A stretch of DNA of 64,000 nucleotides from Rhizobiaceae bacterium (GCA_019635755.1 JAHBYW010000002.1:310001-374000); one strand, 5' to 3'. Positions 11,334-23,385 are shown, numbered from the stretch's first letter. Made by a program: numbers and translations. Notes: generated by a model from the sequence alone, not told the origin.

Positions 11334-11532
11334 AGAGAAAAGCCAAAGGGTTAGCCATCAAAGCCAACCCATCGCGCCGTAACACCGGGTAAGAATCCGT
11401 GATTTGGCGACCATTTGGCGCAAGTTTATTGTCTGGCCTGTCACGTCGGCGGTGGGGGACGAACCGTTGGCATGTCGAGTTGAAAGCGCAGCCTGGGTTG
11501 GCAGCGCAGGCCGGGCGGCGTCGGGGGACCGA

Positions 11533-12471
11533 GTGAACGACAATCAGACGACGATCAAGTCGCATATCTCCCTGTCGGGCATCGGCGTCCACAGCGGCAA
11601 GCCCGTCTCAATCCATTTCCATCCCGCCGATGCCGATACGGGCATCGTGTTCCACTGCACGCGGCCTGACGGATCGAGCGTCGAACTGCGCGCCCATGTG
11701 GGCGAAGTCGGCGCCACCGACATGTGCACGGTCATCGGCCAGCCGCAGGGTGCGCATGCCGCGACGGTCGAGCATCTGATGGCGACGCTGCTGGCGCTCG
11801 GCATCGACAACGTTTCCGTCGACCTCGACGGCACGGAAGTTCCGATCCTCGATGGTAGCGCGGCGCTCCTGGTGGACGCGTTCGACCAGGCGGGCATCGA
11901 GGTCCTCGACGTGCGCCGGCGCTACATCCGGGTGCTGAAACCGATCCGGGTGGAGCAGGGCGCGTCCTGGGCCGAATTCCGGCCGGGGACGACGACGCGA
12001 TTCGACGTCGAGATCGATTTCGACAGTCCGGCGATCGGCCGGCAGTCGCTTGCCCTCGACCTCGACCCCGCGACGTTCCGGCGCGAGATCGCCCGGGCGC
12101 GCACCTTCGGCTTCATGAAGGACGTGGAGCGGCTGTGGGCGGCGGGCCTGGCGCTCGGCGCCTCGCTGGAGAATTCGGTGGTGATCGGCGACGATCATCG
12201 CGTCATCAACATGGAAGGCCTGCGCTATCCCGACGAGTTCGTCCGGCACAAGCTGCTCGACGCGGTCGGCGACCTCGCGCTCGCCGGCGCCCGCTTCATC
12301 GGCACCTTCCGCTCCTATCGCGGCGGCCACCGGTTGAACGCCGCGGCGCTGAAGCAGCTGCTGTCCGACCCGACGGCCTTCGAAGTGGTCGAGGCCGACC
12401 GCCGGGGCCGTGGCCGCGGCGGCGAACTCGTCGCCGTCGCGACGCCGGCCTACGCGCCCTGGACTATTTGA
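11533..12471 (+). CDS. lpxC: UDP-3-O-acyl-N-acetylglucosamine deacetylase LpxC
   Basis: A 312-residue zinc deacetylase that catalyses the committed step of lipid A synthesis. Zinc ligands are in VEHLMATLLALG (His) and the HKLLDAVGDLAL block (His and Asp); the catalytic histidine sits in GGHRLNAAALKQLL. The GTG at 11533, preceded by GGGGGACC, gives the usual length. An in-frame ATG at 11404 would add 43 residues unlike the family. It is separated from ftsZ by the terminator and about 200 bases of leader, so it probably has its own promoter; TTGGCG (11404-11409) and TATTGT (11427-11432), 17 bases apart, are a weak candidate. Confidence 0.95.
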   Translation: MNDNQTTIKSHISLSGIGVHSGKPVSIHFHPADADTGIVFHCTRPDGSSVELRAHVGEVGATDMCTVIGQPQGAHAATVEHLMATLLALGIDNVSVDLDGTEVPILDGSAALLVDAFDQAGIEVLDVRRRYIRVLKPIRVEQGASWAEFRPGTTTRFDVEIDFDSPAIGRQSLALDLDPATFRREIARARTFGFMKDVERLWAAGLALGASLENSVVIGDDHRVINMEGLRYPDEFVRHKLLDAVGDLALAGARFIGTFRSYRGGHRLNAAALKQLLSDPTAFEVVEADRRGRGRGGELVAVATPAYAPWTI

Positions 12472-12679
12472 ATCTTAACGATTTTATCGTGCTCTGTGGC
12501 TTCAGGCACACGGCCTGGAGAAATTTCGCGGCGGCTCAACGGCGGCGCGGCTGACCGCCACAAATTCGCGCGATTAGCCGCCGATAGCGTTGCCGTTCGA
12601 GGAATGGTATGTTCTATGCGGCTCGCTGTTTGAGGCCGCGTGCGCCGAAGGTGTTGATTTGCTGCAGTATCTCGAGGGC

Positions 12680-13525
12680 ATGAGCAGGCGTGGAGCGGCG
12701 TTCCGCCGGCTGCTGCTGACGATTCCGGTCATGGCGGCGCCCGTCCTGATCTCGGCCTGCAAGTCCGACGACATCGATCTGGCGACCTATGTCGAGAACA
12801 CCGAGCCGGCAGACACGCTGTACAACCAGGGCCTGGCCAACCTGAATGCCGGCCGCCTGCGCGAGGCCAGCAGCAAGTTCGATGCCGTCGACCGGCAGCA
12901 TCCCTACTCCGAGCTCGCCCGCAAATCGATGGTGATGAGCGCCTTCACCAACTACAGGCAGGGCAAGTACGAGGAAGCGATCAACGCGGGCAAGCGCTAC
13001 GTATCGCTCTATCCGGCGACCGACGACGCCGCCTACGCCCAGTACATCATCGGCCTCAGCTATTTCCGCCAGATCCGCGACGTGACGCAGGACCAGAAGG
13101 AAGCGCGGCGCACCATCGAAGCGATGGACGAGGTCGTCCAGCGCTGGCCCGAATCGGAATATGTCGAAGACGCCAAGGCGAAGATTCGCTTCGCGCGCGA
13201 CCAACTCGCCGGCAAGGAAATGCAGGTCGGGCGGTATTATCTCGAACGCCGCGAATACATCGCCGCCGCCAAGCGCTTCCGCAACGTGGTCGAGACCTAT
13301 TCGAACACGCGCCATGTCGAGGAAGCGCTCGCCCGCCTGACCGAGACCTACTTCGCGATGGGCCTGACGCAGGAGGCGCAGAACGCCGCCGCGGTGCTGG
13401 GCAACAACTATCCCGACAGCGAGTGGTACAAGGACTCCTACGCCCTTCTGCAGTCGAACGGCCTGCAGCCGCGCGAGAACAGCGGCTCCTGGCTGTCGAA
13501 GGCCGGGAAGATGTTCAAGTCCTGA
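12680..13525 (+). CDS. bamD: Outer membrane assembly lipoprotein BamD
   Basis: A 281-residue lipoprotein of the BAM complex, which inserts beta-barrel proteins into the outer membrane. The N-terminus has a positively charged signal peptide ending in the lipobox L-I-S-A-C (LISACKSD), followed by five TPR repeats (for example [20 protein letters not shown]). ATG 12680 places the signal peptide correctly; an in-frame ATG at 12590 would put 30 residues in front of it. The 208-base gap to lpxC is AT-richer around 12470-12495 and may hold a promoter. Confidence 0.93.
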   Translation: MSRRGAAFRRLLLTIPVMAAPVLISACKSDDIDLATYVENTEPADTLYNQGLANLNAGRLREASSKFDAVDRQHPYSELARKSMVMSAFTNYRQGKYEEAINAGKRYVSLYPATDDAAYAQYIIGLSYFRQIRDVTQDQKEARRTIEAMDEVVQRWPESEYVEDAKAKIRFARDQLAGKEMQVGRYYLERREYIAAAKRFRNVVETYSNTRHVEEALARLTETYFAMGLTQEAQNAAAVLGNNYPDSEWYKDSYALLQSNGLQPRENSGSWLSKAGKMFKS

Positions 13526-13645
13526 CGCTCGGCCGGCAAAGGCCCCAGAAGTTCTTGGTTCATTCCGCGCCGGAAATCGGCTAGAGGCTTGCTTGGCGCG
13601 TTCCAAGCAGTGCGCCGATCAGCCATGGTTTGTGACCGCGCCGGA

Positions 13646-15316
13646 ATGCTCTCCCATCTGTCGATCCGCGACATCGTGCTCATCGAGCGGCTGGACATCG
13701 ATTTCGCGTCGGGCCTGTCGGTGCTGACCGGCGAGACCGGCGCCGGCAAATCGATTCTGCTCGACGCGCTGTCGCTGGCGCTGGGTGCCCGCGGGGACGC
13801 CGCGCTGGTCCGCAACGGCGCCGCGCAGGGCCAGGTGACCGCAGCCTTCGACCTTCCGCCAAACCACCCCGTGCGCGCGCTGTTGCGGGACAACGCCATC
13901 GAGGACGACGGCGACCTGATCCTGAGGCGGGTGCAGACCACCGACGGCCGGACGCGGGTGTTCGTCAACGACCAGCCCGCCAGCGTGTCGACCATGCGCG
14001 CCATCGGCCGCTCGCTGGTCGAGATCCACGGCCAGCACGACGAGCGCGCGCTGGTCGATCCCGCCGCCCACCGCGACCTGCTCGACGCGTTCGGGGGCCA
14101 TGTCGGCGAGGCCAATCATGTGAAGGCCGCGCACGGCGCATGGCGCAATGCCCAGTCCCAGCTGGAGCAGCATACGGCGAAGGTGGCCGCCGCAGCCCGC
14201 GAAGGCGACTACCTGCGCGCCGCGGTCGCCGAACTGGCCGCGCTCGACCCGCAGCCGGGCGAGGAGACGGAGCTTTCGGAACAGCGTGCGGTGATGATGC
14301 GCGCCGAAAAGCTCGCGGTGGACATCCAGGACGCCGAGGAGGTGCTGTCGGGTTCGGCCGCGCCGGGACCGCAGCTCGCCAGCCTGCTGCGGCGCCTGCA
14401 GCGCAAGGCCAGCGAGGCGGACGGAATGCTGGACGGGATCGTCCGGGGCCTGGACGAAGCGCTGGTGTCGCTCGACGCCGCTCAGTCGGCCGTCGCCACG
14501 GCGATGCGCGCGTCCAAGTTCGACCCCGACGTGCTGGAACGGTCCGAGTCGCGGCTCTTCGCGCTGCGCGCGGCCGCCCGCAAGCACAATGTCCAGGTCG
14601 ACGATCTCGCGGCCCTGCGCGACGGCATGGTGGCCGACCTCGCCGACCTCGATGCAGGGGAGGGCAAGCTCGCCGCGCTGACCGAGGCCGCCAAGGCCAG
14701 CCGGGAGGCCTACGACCGCGCCGCGGCGCGGCTCTCGGTGCTCCGGACAGCTGCCGCGCGGCAGCTGGTGAAGGCCGTCATGGCCGAGTTGCCCGCACTG
14801 AAGCTGGAACGCGCCGAATTCATCGTGGAGATTTCCAGCGAGCCGGACAGCCGCATGGCTGAGGGCATCGACCATGTCGAATTCTGGGTGCGCACCAATC
14901 CGGGCACGCGCCCGGGGCCGATGATGAAGGTGGCTTCGGGCGGAGAACTTTCGCGTTTCCTGCTGGCGCTGAAGGTGGCGCTGGCCGATCGCGGCTCCGC
15001 GCCCACGCTCGTGTTCGACGAGATCGACACCGGCGTCGGCGGCTCGGTCGCCGATGCCATCGGCCAGCGGCTGGCGCGGCTCTCCGAAAAAGTTCAGGTT
15101 CTGTCAGTAACGCATGCGCCGCAGGTCGCGGCGCGCGCCCATGTGCATTATCTGATCTCGAAGAGCGGCGGGAAGAACAAGGTGTCGACCGGCATCGCCG
15201 CGATGGACCGGAAGGCCCGCAAGGAGGAGATCGCCCGGATGCTGGCTGGCGCGACGATCACGGACGAAGCGCGCGCGGCCGCGGAGCGACTGCTCGCCGA
15301 GAACGCGGCGGTCTAG
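13646..15316 (+). CDS. recN: DNA repair protein RecN
   Basis: A 556-residue SMC-like ATPase involved in double-strand break repair. The Walker A motif GETGAGKS is at residues 29-36. The coiled-coil arms occupy the centre, and the C-terminal head carries the ABC signature-like region ASGGELSRFLLALK and the Walker B motif TLVFDEIDTGVGG. Length is typical. ATG 13646 (MLSHLSIRDIVL) matches family N-termini; an ATG at 13589 in frame is upstream of any similarity. The gene directly precedes ligA with six bases between them. No SOS box was identified upstream. Confidence 0.95.
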   Translation: MLSHLSIRDIVLIERLDIDFASGLSVLTGETGAGKSILLDALSLALGARGDAALVRNGAAQGQVTAAFDLPPNHPVRALLRDNAIEDDGDLILRRVQTTDGRTRVFVNDQPASVSTMRAIGRSLVEIHGQHDERALVDPAAHRDLLDAFGGHVGEANHVKAAHGAWRNAQSQLEQHTAKVAAAAREGDYLRAAVAELAALDPQPGEETELSEQRAVMMRAEKLAVDIQDAEEVLSGSAAPGPQLASLLRRLQRKASEADGMLDGIVRGLDEALVSLDAAQSAVATAMRASKFDPDVLERSESRLFALRAAARKHNVQVDDLAALRDGMVADLADLDAGEGKLAALTEAAKASREAYDRAAARLSVLRTAAARQLVKAVMAELPALKLERAEFIVEISSEPDSRMAEGIDHVEFWVRTNPGTRPGPMMKVASGGELSRFLLALKVALADRGSAPTLVFDEIDTGVGGSVADAIGQRLARLSEKVQVLSVTHAPQVAARAHVHYLISKSGGKNKVSTGIAAMDRKARKEEIARMLAGATITDEARAAAERLLAENAAV

Positions 15317-17539
<2,223 letters not shown>

Positions 17540-17644
17540 TGAGCGGGCGCGCGGTTTTCCGCCATTGATGACTGGGCCAAGGGAATTGATGTGACAGGTC
17601 AGCCTTGCTGACGTATTTCTCGTTCCCCACCCGAGCACACCTGC

Positions 17645-18367
17645 ATGACCTCCGACACCGCCGTCGCCAGCCGATCCCGCACCACCGATTTCATCGAAGG
17701 CGCGCGCCTCAGCATCCCGGTGGTGGTGGCCTCCGCGCCGTTCGGCGTGCTGTTCGGCGCGCTCGCGGTCGAGAACGGGTTCACCGTGACCGAGGCGGTG
17801 CTCATGAGCGCACTGATCTATGGCGGGGCCAGCCAGATGGTCGGCATCGAGCTGTTCGGGCAGAAGGTCGCGCCGTGGCTGATCGTGCTCTCGATCTTCG
17901 TCGTCAATGCGCGGCACATCCTGTACTCGGCCGCGACCGGCCGGCTGATCGCCCACTGGCCGTTCCTGCAGAAGGCCGTGGCCTTCTTCTTCCTGGTCGA
18001 CCCGCAATACGCAGAGGCCGAGCGCCATGCCGAGGCCGGCAAGCCACTGACGTTTGCCTGGTATGTCGGCCTCGCTCTGCCAATCATCGGATTCTGGATC
18101 GTCGACACGCTGGTTGGTGCGCTTTTTGGTCGGCTGGTTCCGAATCTCGATGCGCTCGGCGTCGACTTCCTTCTGCCGATCTACTTCCTCGGCCTGGTCA
18201 TGGGCTTCCGGTCGCGCCCCTTCTGGCTGCCGATCGTTCTGGTCAGCGCGTTCGTCTCCGTCGTGGCCGTGAAGACGGTCGGCTCGCCTTGGCACGTGTC
18301 CATCGGCGCGGCGGCCGGCATCCTGCTCGCCGCCATCTTCCAGCCTATGCCGGAGGCGCGCAGATGA
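17645..18367 (+). CDS. azlC: AzlC family branched-chain amino acid exporter, large subunit
   Basis: A 240-residue inner-membrane protein of the AzlC (LIV-E) family. With AzlD it forms a two-component exporter for branched-chain amino acids in the characterised Corynebacterium BrnFE system. Several hydrophobic helices and the family block APFGVLFGALAV, then ALIYGGASQMVG and VVNARHILYSA, are visible. The stop overlaps the azlD start (ATGA). The substrate in this organism is inferred from family only. Confidence 0.9.
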   Translation: MTSDTAVASRSRTTDFIEGARLSIPVVVASAPFGVLFGALAVENGFTVTEAVLMSALIYGGASQMVGIELFGQKVAPWLIVLSIFVVNARHILYSAATGRLIAHWPFLQKAVAFFFLVDPQYAEAERHAEAGKPLTFAWYVGLALPIIGFWIVDTLVGALFGRLVPNLDALGVDFLLPIYFLGLVMGFRSRPFWLPIVLVSAFVSVVAVKTVGSPWHVSIGAAAGILLAAIFQPMPEARR

Positions 18368-18660
18368 GCACGATTTTCTGGATCATCCTTGCCGGCGCCG
18401 TGCTGACCTATGCGGCGCGTGCCGGCGGCCACGTCGTCCTGTCGATGTTCGACCGCGTGCATCCGCGCGTCGAAGCGGCGCTCAACGCGGTGCCGGCCGC
18501 TGTGCTCACGACGCTGGTCGCACCCGCGGCGGTCGACGGCGGCCCGGCTGAGATCACGGCGCTCGTCGTGGCGGGGCTGGTCGCGCTCCGCTTCGGCCTG
18601 CTTGAGATGTTCCTGGCGGGAACCGCGGCGCTGATCGCGATGCGCTACCTGCTGGCGTAG
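18364..18660 (+). CDS. azlD: AzlD domain protein, small subunit of branched-chain amino acid exporter
   Basis: A 98-residue membrane protein with three to four hydrophobic segments and the AzlD pattern of conserved small residues (LTYAARAGGHVVL, LNAVPAAVLTTLVAP). It starts inside the azlC stop codon, so the two subunits are translationally coupled. The longer open frame from 17605 runs through azlC in a different frame and is not real. It ends four bases before the convergent aminopeptidase gene. Confidence 0.9.
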   Translation: MSTIFWIILAGAVLTYAARAGGHVVLSMFDRVHPRVEAALNAVPAAVLTTLVAPAAVDGGPAEITALVVAGLVALRFGLLEMFLAGTAALIAMRYLLA

Positions 18661-18663
18661 TCG

Positions 18664-20505
18664 TCAGGCAAGCGGCGCGGTCGCCGCTTCCAGCCAGGCG
18701 AGCGTCTCGCCATCGACCATCGGGCCGATCTCGGCAAGCACGCGCGCATTGTAGGCGTCCAGCCATGCCCGCTCGCCCTCCGACAGCCGGGCGGCGTCGA
18801 TCAGCCTGCGGTCGAAGGGAACCAGCGTCAGCGTCTCAAAGCCGTGCATCGGGATGTCGCCGCCCTCGATCGGCTCGGCCGGAGTGACGACGATCAGATT
18901 CTCCAGACGGATGCCGTATGCGCCCGGCTTGTAGTAGCCCGGCTCGTTGGAGAGGATCATGCCCTCCAGCAGCTTTTCCGTGCCCGTCTTGGCGATGCGC
19001 TGCGGCCCCTCGTGGACGGCAAGGTAGGAGCCGACGCCGTGGCCGGTCCCGTGCGCGAAGTCTATGCCGGCCTGCCAGTGGGCATGACGGGCGAAGGCGT
19101 CGATGTCGGAGCCACGTGTGCCGGCCGGGAAGCGCAGCGTCGAGATGGCGATCAGGCCTTTCAGCACGATCGTGTAGCGCCGGCGCATCTCCTCGGTGAA
19201 GGAGCCGACCGCCATCGTGCGGGTGACGTCGGTCGTTCCGTCCTGGTACTGCGCGCCCGAATCCAGCAGGAAAAGCTCCCCCGCCGCCAGTTTCCGGCTG
19301 GTGCCGCGCGAGACGCGATAGTGCATGATCGCGCCGTTCGGCCCCGCGCCGGAGATGGTATCGAACGAGACGTCGCGGAGCGGCATCTGCGTCTCCTCGC
19401 CGACGCTGCGGCGGAAGGCCTCCAGCCTGCTGACCGCGGCGATCTCGTCGAGCGATCCCGGCTCCTGCCGGTCAAGCCAGGCCAGCATCTTCGTCACCGC
19501 CGCGCCGTCGCGGCGGTGCGCGGCGCGGGCGCCGTCGAGCTCGGCGCGGTTCTTGGTGGCGCGTGGAAGTCGCGCCGGGTCGGCCGCGGTCACGACGGTG
19601 CCGCCATTGTCCTCGACGATCACGCGCAGCCTCTCGGCCGCCAGCGCGGGGTCGAGCGCGATCCTGGCGCCGGTCCTGGCCAGCGCCGCCAGTTCGTCGG
19701 CCAGTGATGCCGGTGGCCGGAGGTCGGCGAGCTGCGTCAGGTACGCCTCGGCCTCGATGTCGAGCTTTCGCTTGTCGAGGAAGAGCAGCGGCAGGCCCTC
19801 GGCAGCCAGGATGGCAAAGCCCAGAGCGAGCGGCGTGTGCGGCACGTCCCGGCCACGGATGTTGAAGGCCCAGGCGAGCGAGGAGGGGTCGGTCAGCACC
19901 GCGTGGGTCGCGCCGTCCCGCGCGACCGCGTCCGCGAGCCGCGCAAGTTTCTCCCTGGCCAGTTCGCCGGCGAAGGCGATGGGGTGGATCTCGACCTTTT
20001 CGAGCGGCGGTCGCGGCCGGTCCGTCCACAGCAGGTCGATCGGATTGTCCGCGAGCGCCACGAGTTCGGCGCCGGTCTTCGCCGCTGCCTCGCGCAGCGC
20101 CTTGACCTCGCCGATCGTGTGCAGCCAGGGGTCGAAGCCGATGCGCGCACCCTTGCCTAGATTGGCGCGGATCCAGGCGAGCGGCGGGGTATCGACGAGG
20201 CTCTCGGGGGTGAACACGGCCATGTCGGCCTGGTCGCGGACCTGCAGCGTATAGCGCCCGTCCACGAAGATCAGCGCGCGGTCGCGCAGCACCAGCGCGA
20301 CGCCGGCGGAGCCGGCGAAACCGGTGAGCCAGCGCAGCCGCTCGGCCGAGGGCGGGACATATTCGCCCTGGTGCTCGTCGGCGCGGGGCACCAGCAGGCC
20401 GTCGAGGCCGTTGGCCGCCAGCCAGTCGCGCAAGGCGGCGACGCGCGCCGCTCCCCGCGAGGGATCGTTCTCGTTGTCGAAGGACTGGAACATCGCCTGG
20501 GACAT
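18664..20505 (-). CDS. Aminopeptidase P family protein (M24B metallopeptidase)
   Basis: A 613-residue cytosolic peptidase of the long X-Pro aminopeptidase type, which removes an N-terminal residue preceding proline. Two creatinase-like N-terminal domains are followed by the pita-bread M24 catalytic domain. The metal ligands appear in LLDSGAQYQDGTTDVTRT (two Asp), HGTGHGVGSYLAVHEGP (His), NEPGYYKPG (Glu) and IRLENL (Glu). ATG 20505 gives the normal length; the frame stays open further upstream without similarity. Confidence 0.92.
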   Translation of the reverse strand: MSQAMFQSFDNENDPSRGAARVAALRDWLAANGLDGLLVPRADEHQGEYVPPSAERLRWLTGFAGSAGVALVLRDRALIFVDGRYTLQVRDQADMAVFTPESLVDTPPLAWIRANLGKGARIGFDPWLHTIGEVKALREAAAKTGAELVALADNPIDLLWTDRPRPPLEKVEIHPIAFAGELAREKLARLADAVARDGATHAVLTDPSSLAWAFNIRGRDVPHTPLALGFAILAAEGLPLLFLDKRKLDIEAEAYLTQLADLRPPASLADELAALARTGARIALDPALAAERLRVIVEDNGGTVVTAADPARLPRATKNRAELDGARAAHRRDGAAVTKMLAWLDRQEPGSLDEIAAVSRLEAFRRSVGEETQMPLRDVSFDTISGAGPNGAIMHYRVSRGTSRKLAAGELFLLDSGAQYQDGTTDVTRTMAVGSFTEEMRRRYTIVLKGLIAISTLRFPAGTRGSDIDAFARHAHWQAGIDFAHGTGHGVGSYLAVHEGPQRIAKTGTEKLLEGMILSNEPGYYKPGAYGIRLENLIVVTPAEPIEGGDIPMHGFETLTLVPFDRRLIDAARLSEGERAWLDAYNARVLAEIGPMVDGETLAWLEAATAPLA

Positions 20506-20722
20506 CGTCTGATCACTGCCCGCCAGGGGCCTCCTGCACGGGCGCGACCGTAGCCATGCGGCGGCGTGCAGGCAATGCCGCCGGCGTGGGCCACCGGCTC
20601 TGCTGCGCTGCAACAAAAGCGGATGGCTGTCATGCAGCCGGGGGGCTGGTCGCCAGGCGCGCCAGCACCTAACTTCATGTCGTGGAGGAGCTTGATTCCC
20701 AACGCTTTCGGGAGATCGAACC

Positions 20723-20911
20723 ATGATCAAGACCAGCAACCGCCGCAGCTTCTTCCGCACTGCACTCGATTCGATGGTCAACGCGCGCCAGCGCCAGGCC
20801 GAACGCTACGTCAACGGCGCCCTGCTGATGCTCGACGACGAGACGCTGAAGGCCAACGGCTACAGGCGCGAGGACCTGCGCAAGCGGGCGACCGGCATCT
20901 ACTACCTCTGA
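20723..20911 (+). CDS. Small DUF1127-like protein
   Basis: A 62-residue basic protein. Its C-terminal half (LMLDDETLKANGYRREDLRK) resembles the DUF1127 (YjiS-like) motif of small alphaproteobacterial proteins; some family members act in RNA turnover and phosphate or carbon metabolism. It starts at an ATG behind GGGAGATCGAACC, a good ribosome-binding site. It stands alone between divergent and convergent neighbours, and a short GC hairpin (20924-20939) lies between its stop and the convergent prmA stop. Confidence 0.82.
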   Translation: MIKTSNRRSFFRTALDSMVNARQRQAERYVNGALLMLDDETLKANGYRREDLRKRATGIYYL

Positions 20912-20938
20912 TCCATCTCGGCGGCAGGGCGGACCCTG

Positions 20939-21799
20939 CTATCGCTTCAGGTGAAGCGTGACCCACCCGTCGCGGTGGGTCGTGCGGACGTGACGAAAGC
21001 GCTGGCCGACATAGGCGGCCAGCACGGCGTCGCGCTGCGCGTCGAGGATACCGGACAGGATGATCGATCCGCCAGGCGCAAGGTTCTGCGCCATGCCGGG
21101 CGCCAGCTTCATCAGCGGCCGTGCGAGGATGTTTGCGACGATGAGGTCGAAGGGCCCGCGCGCCGCGAACAGCGGGTGGTGGAAGCCGGGTGCCGTCGCC
21201 GCCTCGACGAAGGGGCCGACGCCGTTGAGGCGGATGTTGGCGCGGGCGACGCGCGTGGCGACGGGGTCGATGTCGGTCGCCAGCACCGGGATTCGCGCGA
21301 GTTTTGCCGCGGCGATCGCCAGAACGGCGCTGCCGGCGCCGAGGTCGAGCGCGCTTGTCGGGCTTTCGGCGCGGACCACGCGGCCGATCATTTCGAGGCA
21401 GCCGGCCGTGGTGCCGTGGTGGCCGGTCCCGAAGGCCAGACCGGCCTCGATCTCGACGGCGATGTCGCCGGCGCGCCGGAACGCGCGGTCATGCGATCCA
21501 TGCACCAGGAACCGTCCGACCCGGACGGGCTTCAGCCCCTCCAGCGAGCGCGCCACCCAGTCGATGTCGGGCAGGTCCTCGCGGCCGATCTCGGCATCAC
21601 CCGCCACCGCACGCATGCGTCGCAGGGCGGAGTCGATCCCCTCGTCGGCGTAAAGCGAGACCTCGTGGACGTCGGCGGCCTCGTCGATCTCCAGGATGGC
21701 GAGCGGCAGCCCGTCGTCCTCGAATTCGCGTTCCAGCGCCGCATAGGCCGGCGCCGCCACGGCCTTCGGCGCGCGGAAGAAGAGCCTCGTCTGCGCCAC
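20939..21799 (-). CDS. prmA: Ribosomal protein L11 methyltransferase PrmA
   Basis: A 286-residue SAM-dependent methyltransferase that trimethylates lysines and the N-terminus of L11. The SAM-binding motif [19 protein letters not shown] and the catalytic NILARPL motif are clear, and an N-terminal L11-recognition domain of about 110 residues precedes them. The GTG at 21799 lies two bases after the stop of the SCO gene, so the pair is probably cotranscribed. Upstream extension of this frame would run through the SCO gene and is not real. Confidence 0.92.
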   Translation of the reverse strand: MAQTRLFFRAPKAVAAPAYAALEREFEDDGLPLAILEIDEAADVHEVSLYADEGIDSALRRMRAVAGDAEIGREDLPDIDWVARSLEGLKPVRVGRFLVHGSHDRAFRRAGDIAVEIEAGLAFGTGHHGTTAGCLEMIGRVVRAESPTSALDLGAGSAVLAIAAAKLARIPVLATDIDPVATRVARANIRLNGVGPFVEAATAPGFHHPLFAARGPFDLIVANILARPLMKLAPGMAQNLAPGGSIILSGILDAQRDAVLAAYVGQRFRHVRTTHRDGWVTLHLKR

Positions 21800-21801
21800 G
21801 C

Positions 21802-22383
21802 TCAGCCGGCCTCCGTGACCAGACGCTTCAGCTTCGCGGCGGCCGTATCGGGGTTCTCGCCGTAGGCGATCGTGCCGGCGAAGTCGCCGGCCTTGTCCAG
21901 CAGCAGCACCGACGCCGTGTGGTCCATCGTGTAGTCGCCGTTGCTGGTCGGCACCTTGCGGAAGAAGATGCCGAAGGCCTTGGCCATCTCGCGCACCTTG
22001 TCGGGATCGCCCGTGATGCCGACCACGCGCGGCGAGACGTTGGTGATGTAGGTCTTCAGCACCTCTGGCGTGTCGCGCTCGGGATCGATGGTGACGAAGA
22101 AGGTGCCGACCTTGTCGGCGTCGTCGCCCAGCTGCTTCAGCCAGCCATCCATCTCGTAGAGCGTCGTCGGGCAGATCTCGGGGCACTGGGTGAAGCCGAA
22201 GAAGACGGCGCTCGGCCGGCCGCGGAACGCGGCCTCGGTGATCTCCGCGCCGTTGAAGTCGACGAGGCTGAACGGGGCGCCGTAGGCCTGCTTCTCGGTG
22301 CTCGAGAAGAAGTATTGATAGCCCAGGAAGCCGAGCGCGGCGGCCATCGCAACCGCAATGCCGATCAGTATCCAGCGCATCAT
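21802..22383 (-). CDS. SCO1/SenC family copper-binding protein
   Basis: A 193-residue membrane-anchored thioredoxin-fold protein of the SCO family, which delivers copper to the CuA site of cytochrome c oxidase. One N-terminal transmembrane helix (about residues 4-25) is followed by the periplasmic domain. Copper ligands are the CxxxC in [10 protein letters not shown] and a histidine in [11 protein letters not shown]. It is followed two bases later by prmA. No oxidase genes are in the window, so its partner is encoded elsewhere. Confidence 0.92.
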   Translation of the reverse strand: MMRWILIGIAVAMAAALGFLGYQYFFSSTEKQAYGAPFSLVDFNGAEITEAAFRGRPSAVFFGFTQCPEICPTTLYEMDGWLKQLGDDADKVGTFFVTIDPERDTPEVLKTYITNVSPRVVGITGDPDKVREMAKAFGIFFRKVPTSNGDYTMDHTASVLLLDKAGDFAGTIAYGENPDTAAAKLKRLVTEAG

Positions 22384-22423
22384 GGGAAGGACCGTCCGGG
22401 CTCGAGGGGAAAGAGCGGCGCGC

Positions 22424-22582
22424 TCAGAAACACCATGCCATCGTGGATGCCGCCATCGACATCAGCATGGCCGGACCATGATCGATCCAGGCCGCGAAGG
22501 CAGCGCCCGTCGCCGCGGCGAACGCCGTCAGGGCGAGCGCCAGTTTCGCCAACAGAATGCCGCGGTGCCGATCGGGTCTCAT
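22424..22582 (-). CDS. Small hypothetical membrane protein upstream of the SCO gene
   Basis: A 52-residue ORF with a basic N-terminus (MRPDRHRG), an Ala/Leu-rich hydrophobic segment and a second short hydrophobic stretch ending MAWCF. It precedes the SCO gene by 40 bases on the same strand and could be cotranscribed with it. Similar tiny ORFs next to SCO genes occur in rhizobia as far as I recall, but I cannot verify this. It is too short for codon statistics to decide, so it is a tentative call. Confidence 0.45.
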   Translation of the reverse strand: MRPDRHRGILLAKLALALTAFAAATGAAFAAWIDHGPAMLMSMAASTMAWCF

Positions 22583-22709
22583 CGGCACAATATATCGGGT
22601 CGGCCGCCGCGGAAAAAGGGGCGAGAATGCCGCGCCGTCCGTTCGATCCCGGTGGTCGGCGAACTGGGGCGAACTTGTCCGAGGGGCGGCCCCGGCGTAC
22701 AGCCGTGCC

Positions 22710-23363
22710 ATGGACGACACCGACGATCTCCGCTTCAAGGACCCGGAGCCGCGCATCCATCCGACCGCGGACCTGAAGGCCTGCAAGCTCGGTCGCCACG
22801 CGGCCATCGGCGAGCGGGTCGTGCTGCGCGAGGTCTCGGTCGGCGACTTCACCTATTTCGAACGCCACGCGGAGGCGATCTACAGCACGATCGGCAAGTT
22901 CTGCTCGATCGCGGCGAACACGCGCATCAACGCCCTCGATCATCCGCTGGAGCGGATCACGACCCACAAGATCAGCTACCGCCCGAACGAATACTTCCGC
23001 TACCTCGGGGTTGACGATGCGTGGCGGACACGGCGCCGCGGCAATCGCGTGACGATCGGCCACGACGTCTGGGTCGGGCACGGCGCAGTCGTGCGGCCCG
23101 GCGTGTCGATCGGCAACGGCGCGGTCGTCGGCGCCAATGCGGTCGTGACGCGGGACGTCGATGCCTACACGATCGTCGCGGGCGTTCCCGCGCGCGTGCT
23201 GCGGCTGCGTTTCCCTCCGCACGTCCAGCAGCGCATCGAGGCGCTTGCCTGGTGGGACTGGTCGCCGGACCTCCTGTTCGAGGCGATCCCCGACATGCAG
23301 TCGCTGCCCATCGACGCCTTTCTCGACCGCTGGGAAGCGCGGCTGACCGACCGCCACGCTTAA
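22710..23363 (+). CDS. Hexapeptide-repeat acetyltransferase, phosphonate-metabolism type
   Basis: A 217-residue left-handed beta-helix acyltransferase (DapH/GlmU/XAT-like). Hexapeptide repeats are visible in GHDVWVGHGAVVRPGVSIGNG and onward, with the typical ending AGVPARVLRLRFPP and LAWWDWSPDLLFEAIPD. The N-terminus (RIHPTADLKACKLGRHAAIGE) and the YSTIGKFCSIAANTRIN block resemble the transferase family that is normally embedded in rhizobial phn operons. No phn genes are present here, so its substrate is unknown. ATG 22710 is chosen; the frame is open upstream without similarity. Confidence 0.85.
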   Translation: MDDTDDLRFKDPEPRIHPTADLKACKLGRHAAIGERVVLREVSVGDFTYFERHAEAIYSTIGKFCSIAANTRINALDHPLERITTHKISYRPNEYFRYLGVDDAWRTRRRGNRVTIGHDVWVGHGAVVRPGVSIGNGAVVGANAVVTRDVDAYTIVAGVPARVLRLRFPPHVQQRIEALAWWDWSPDLLFEAIPDMQSLPIDAFLDRWEARLTDRHA

Positions 23364-23385
23364 CCTAAAGCCTTAGGCTTAACCT
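23360..23385 (+). promoter_or_regulatory. Tandem CTTAACCT repeats upstream of the small secreted protein gene
   Basis: CTTAACCT occurs at 23359-23366 and again at 23378-23385, 19 bases apart. TTAACC resembles half of the CtrA cell-cycle regulator site (TTAA-N7-TTAA), but the spacing does not fit the consensus, and the first copy includes the stop codon of the upstream gene. It is a candidate operator only. Confidence 0.25.
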
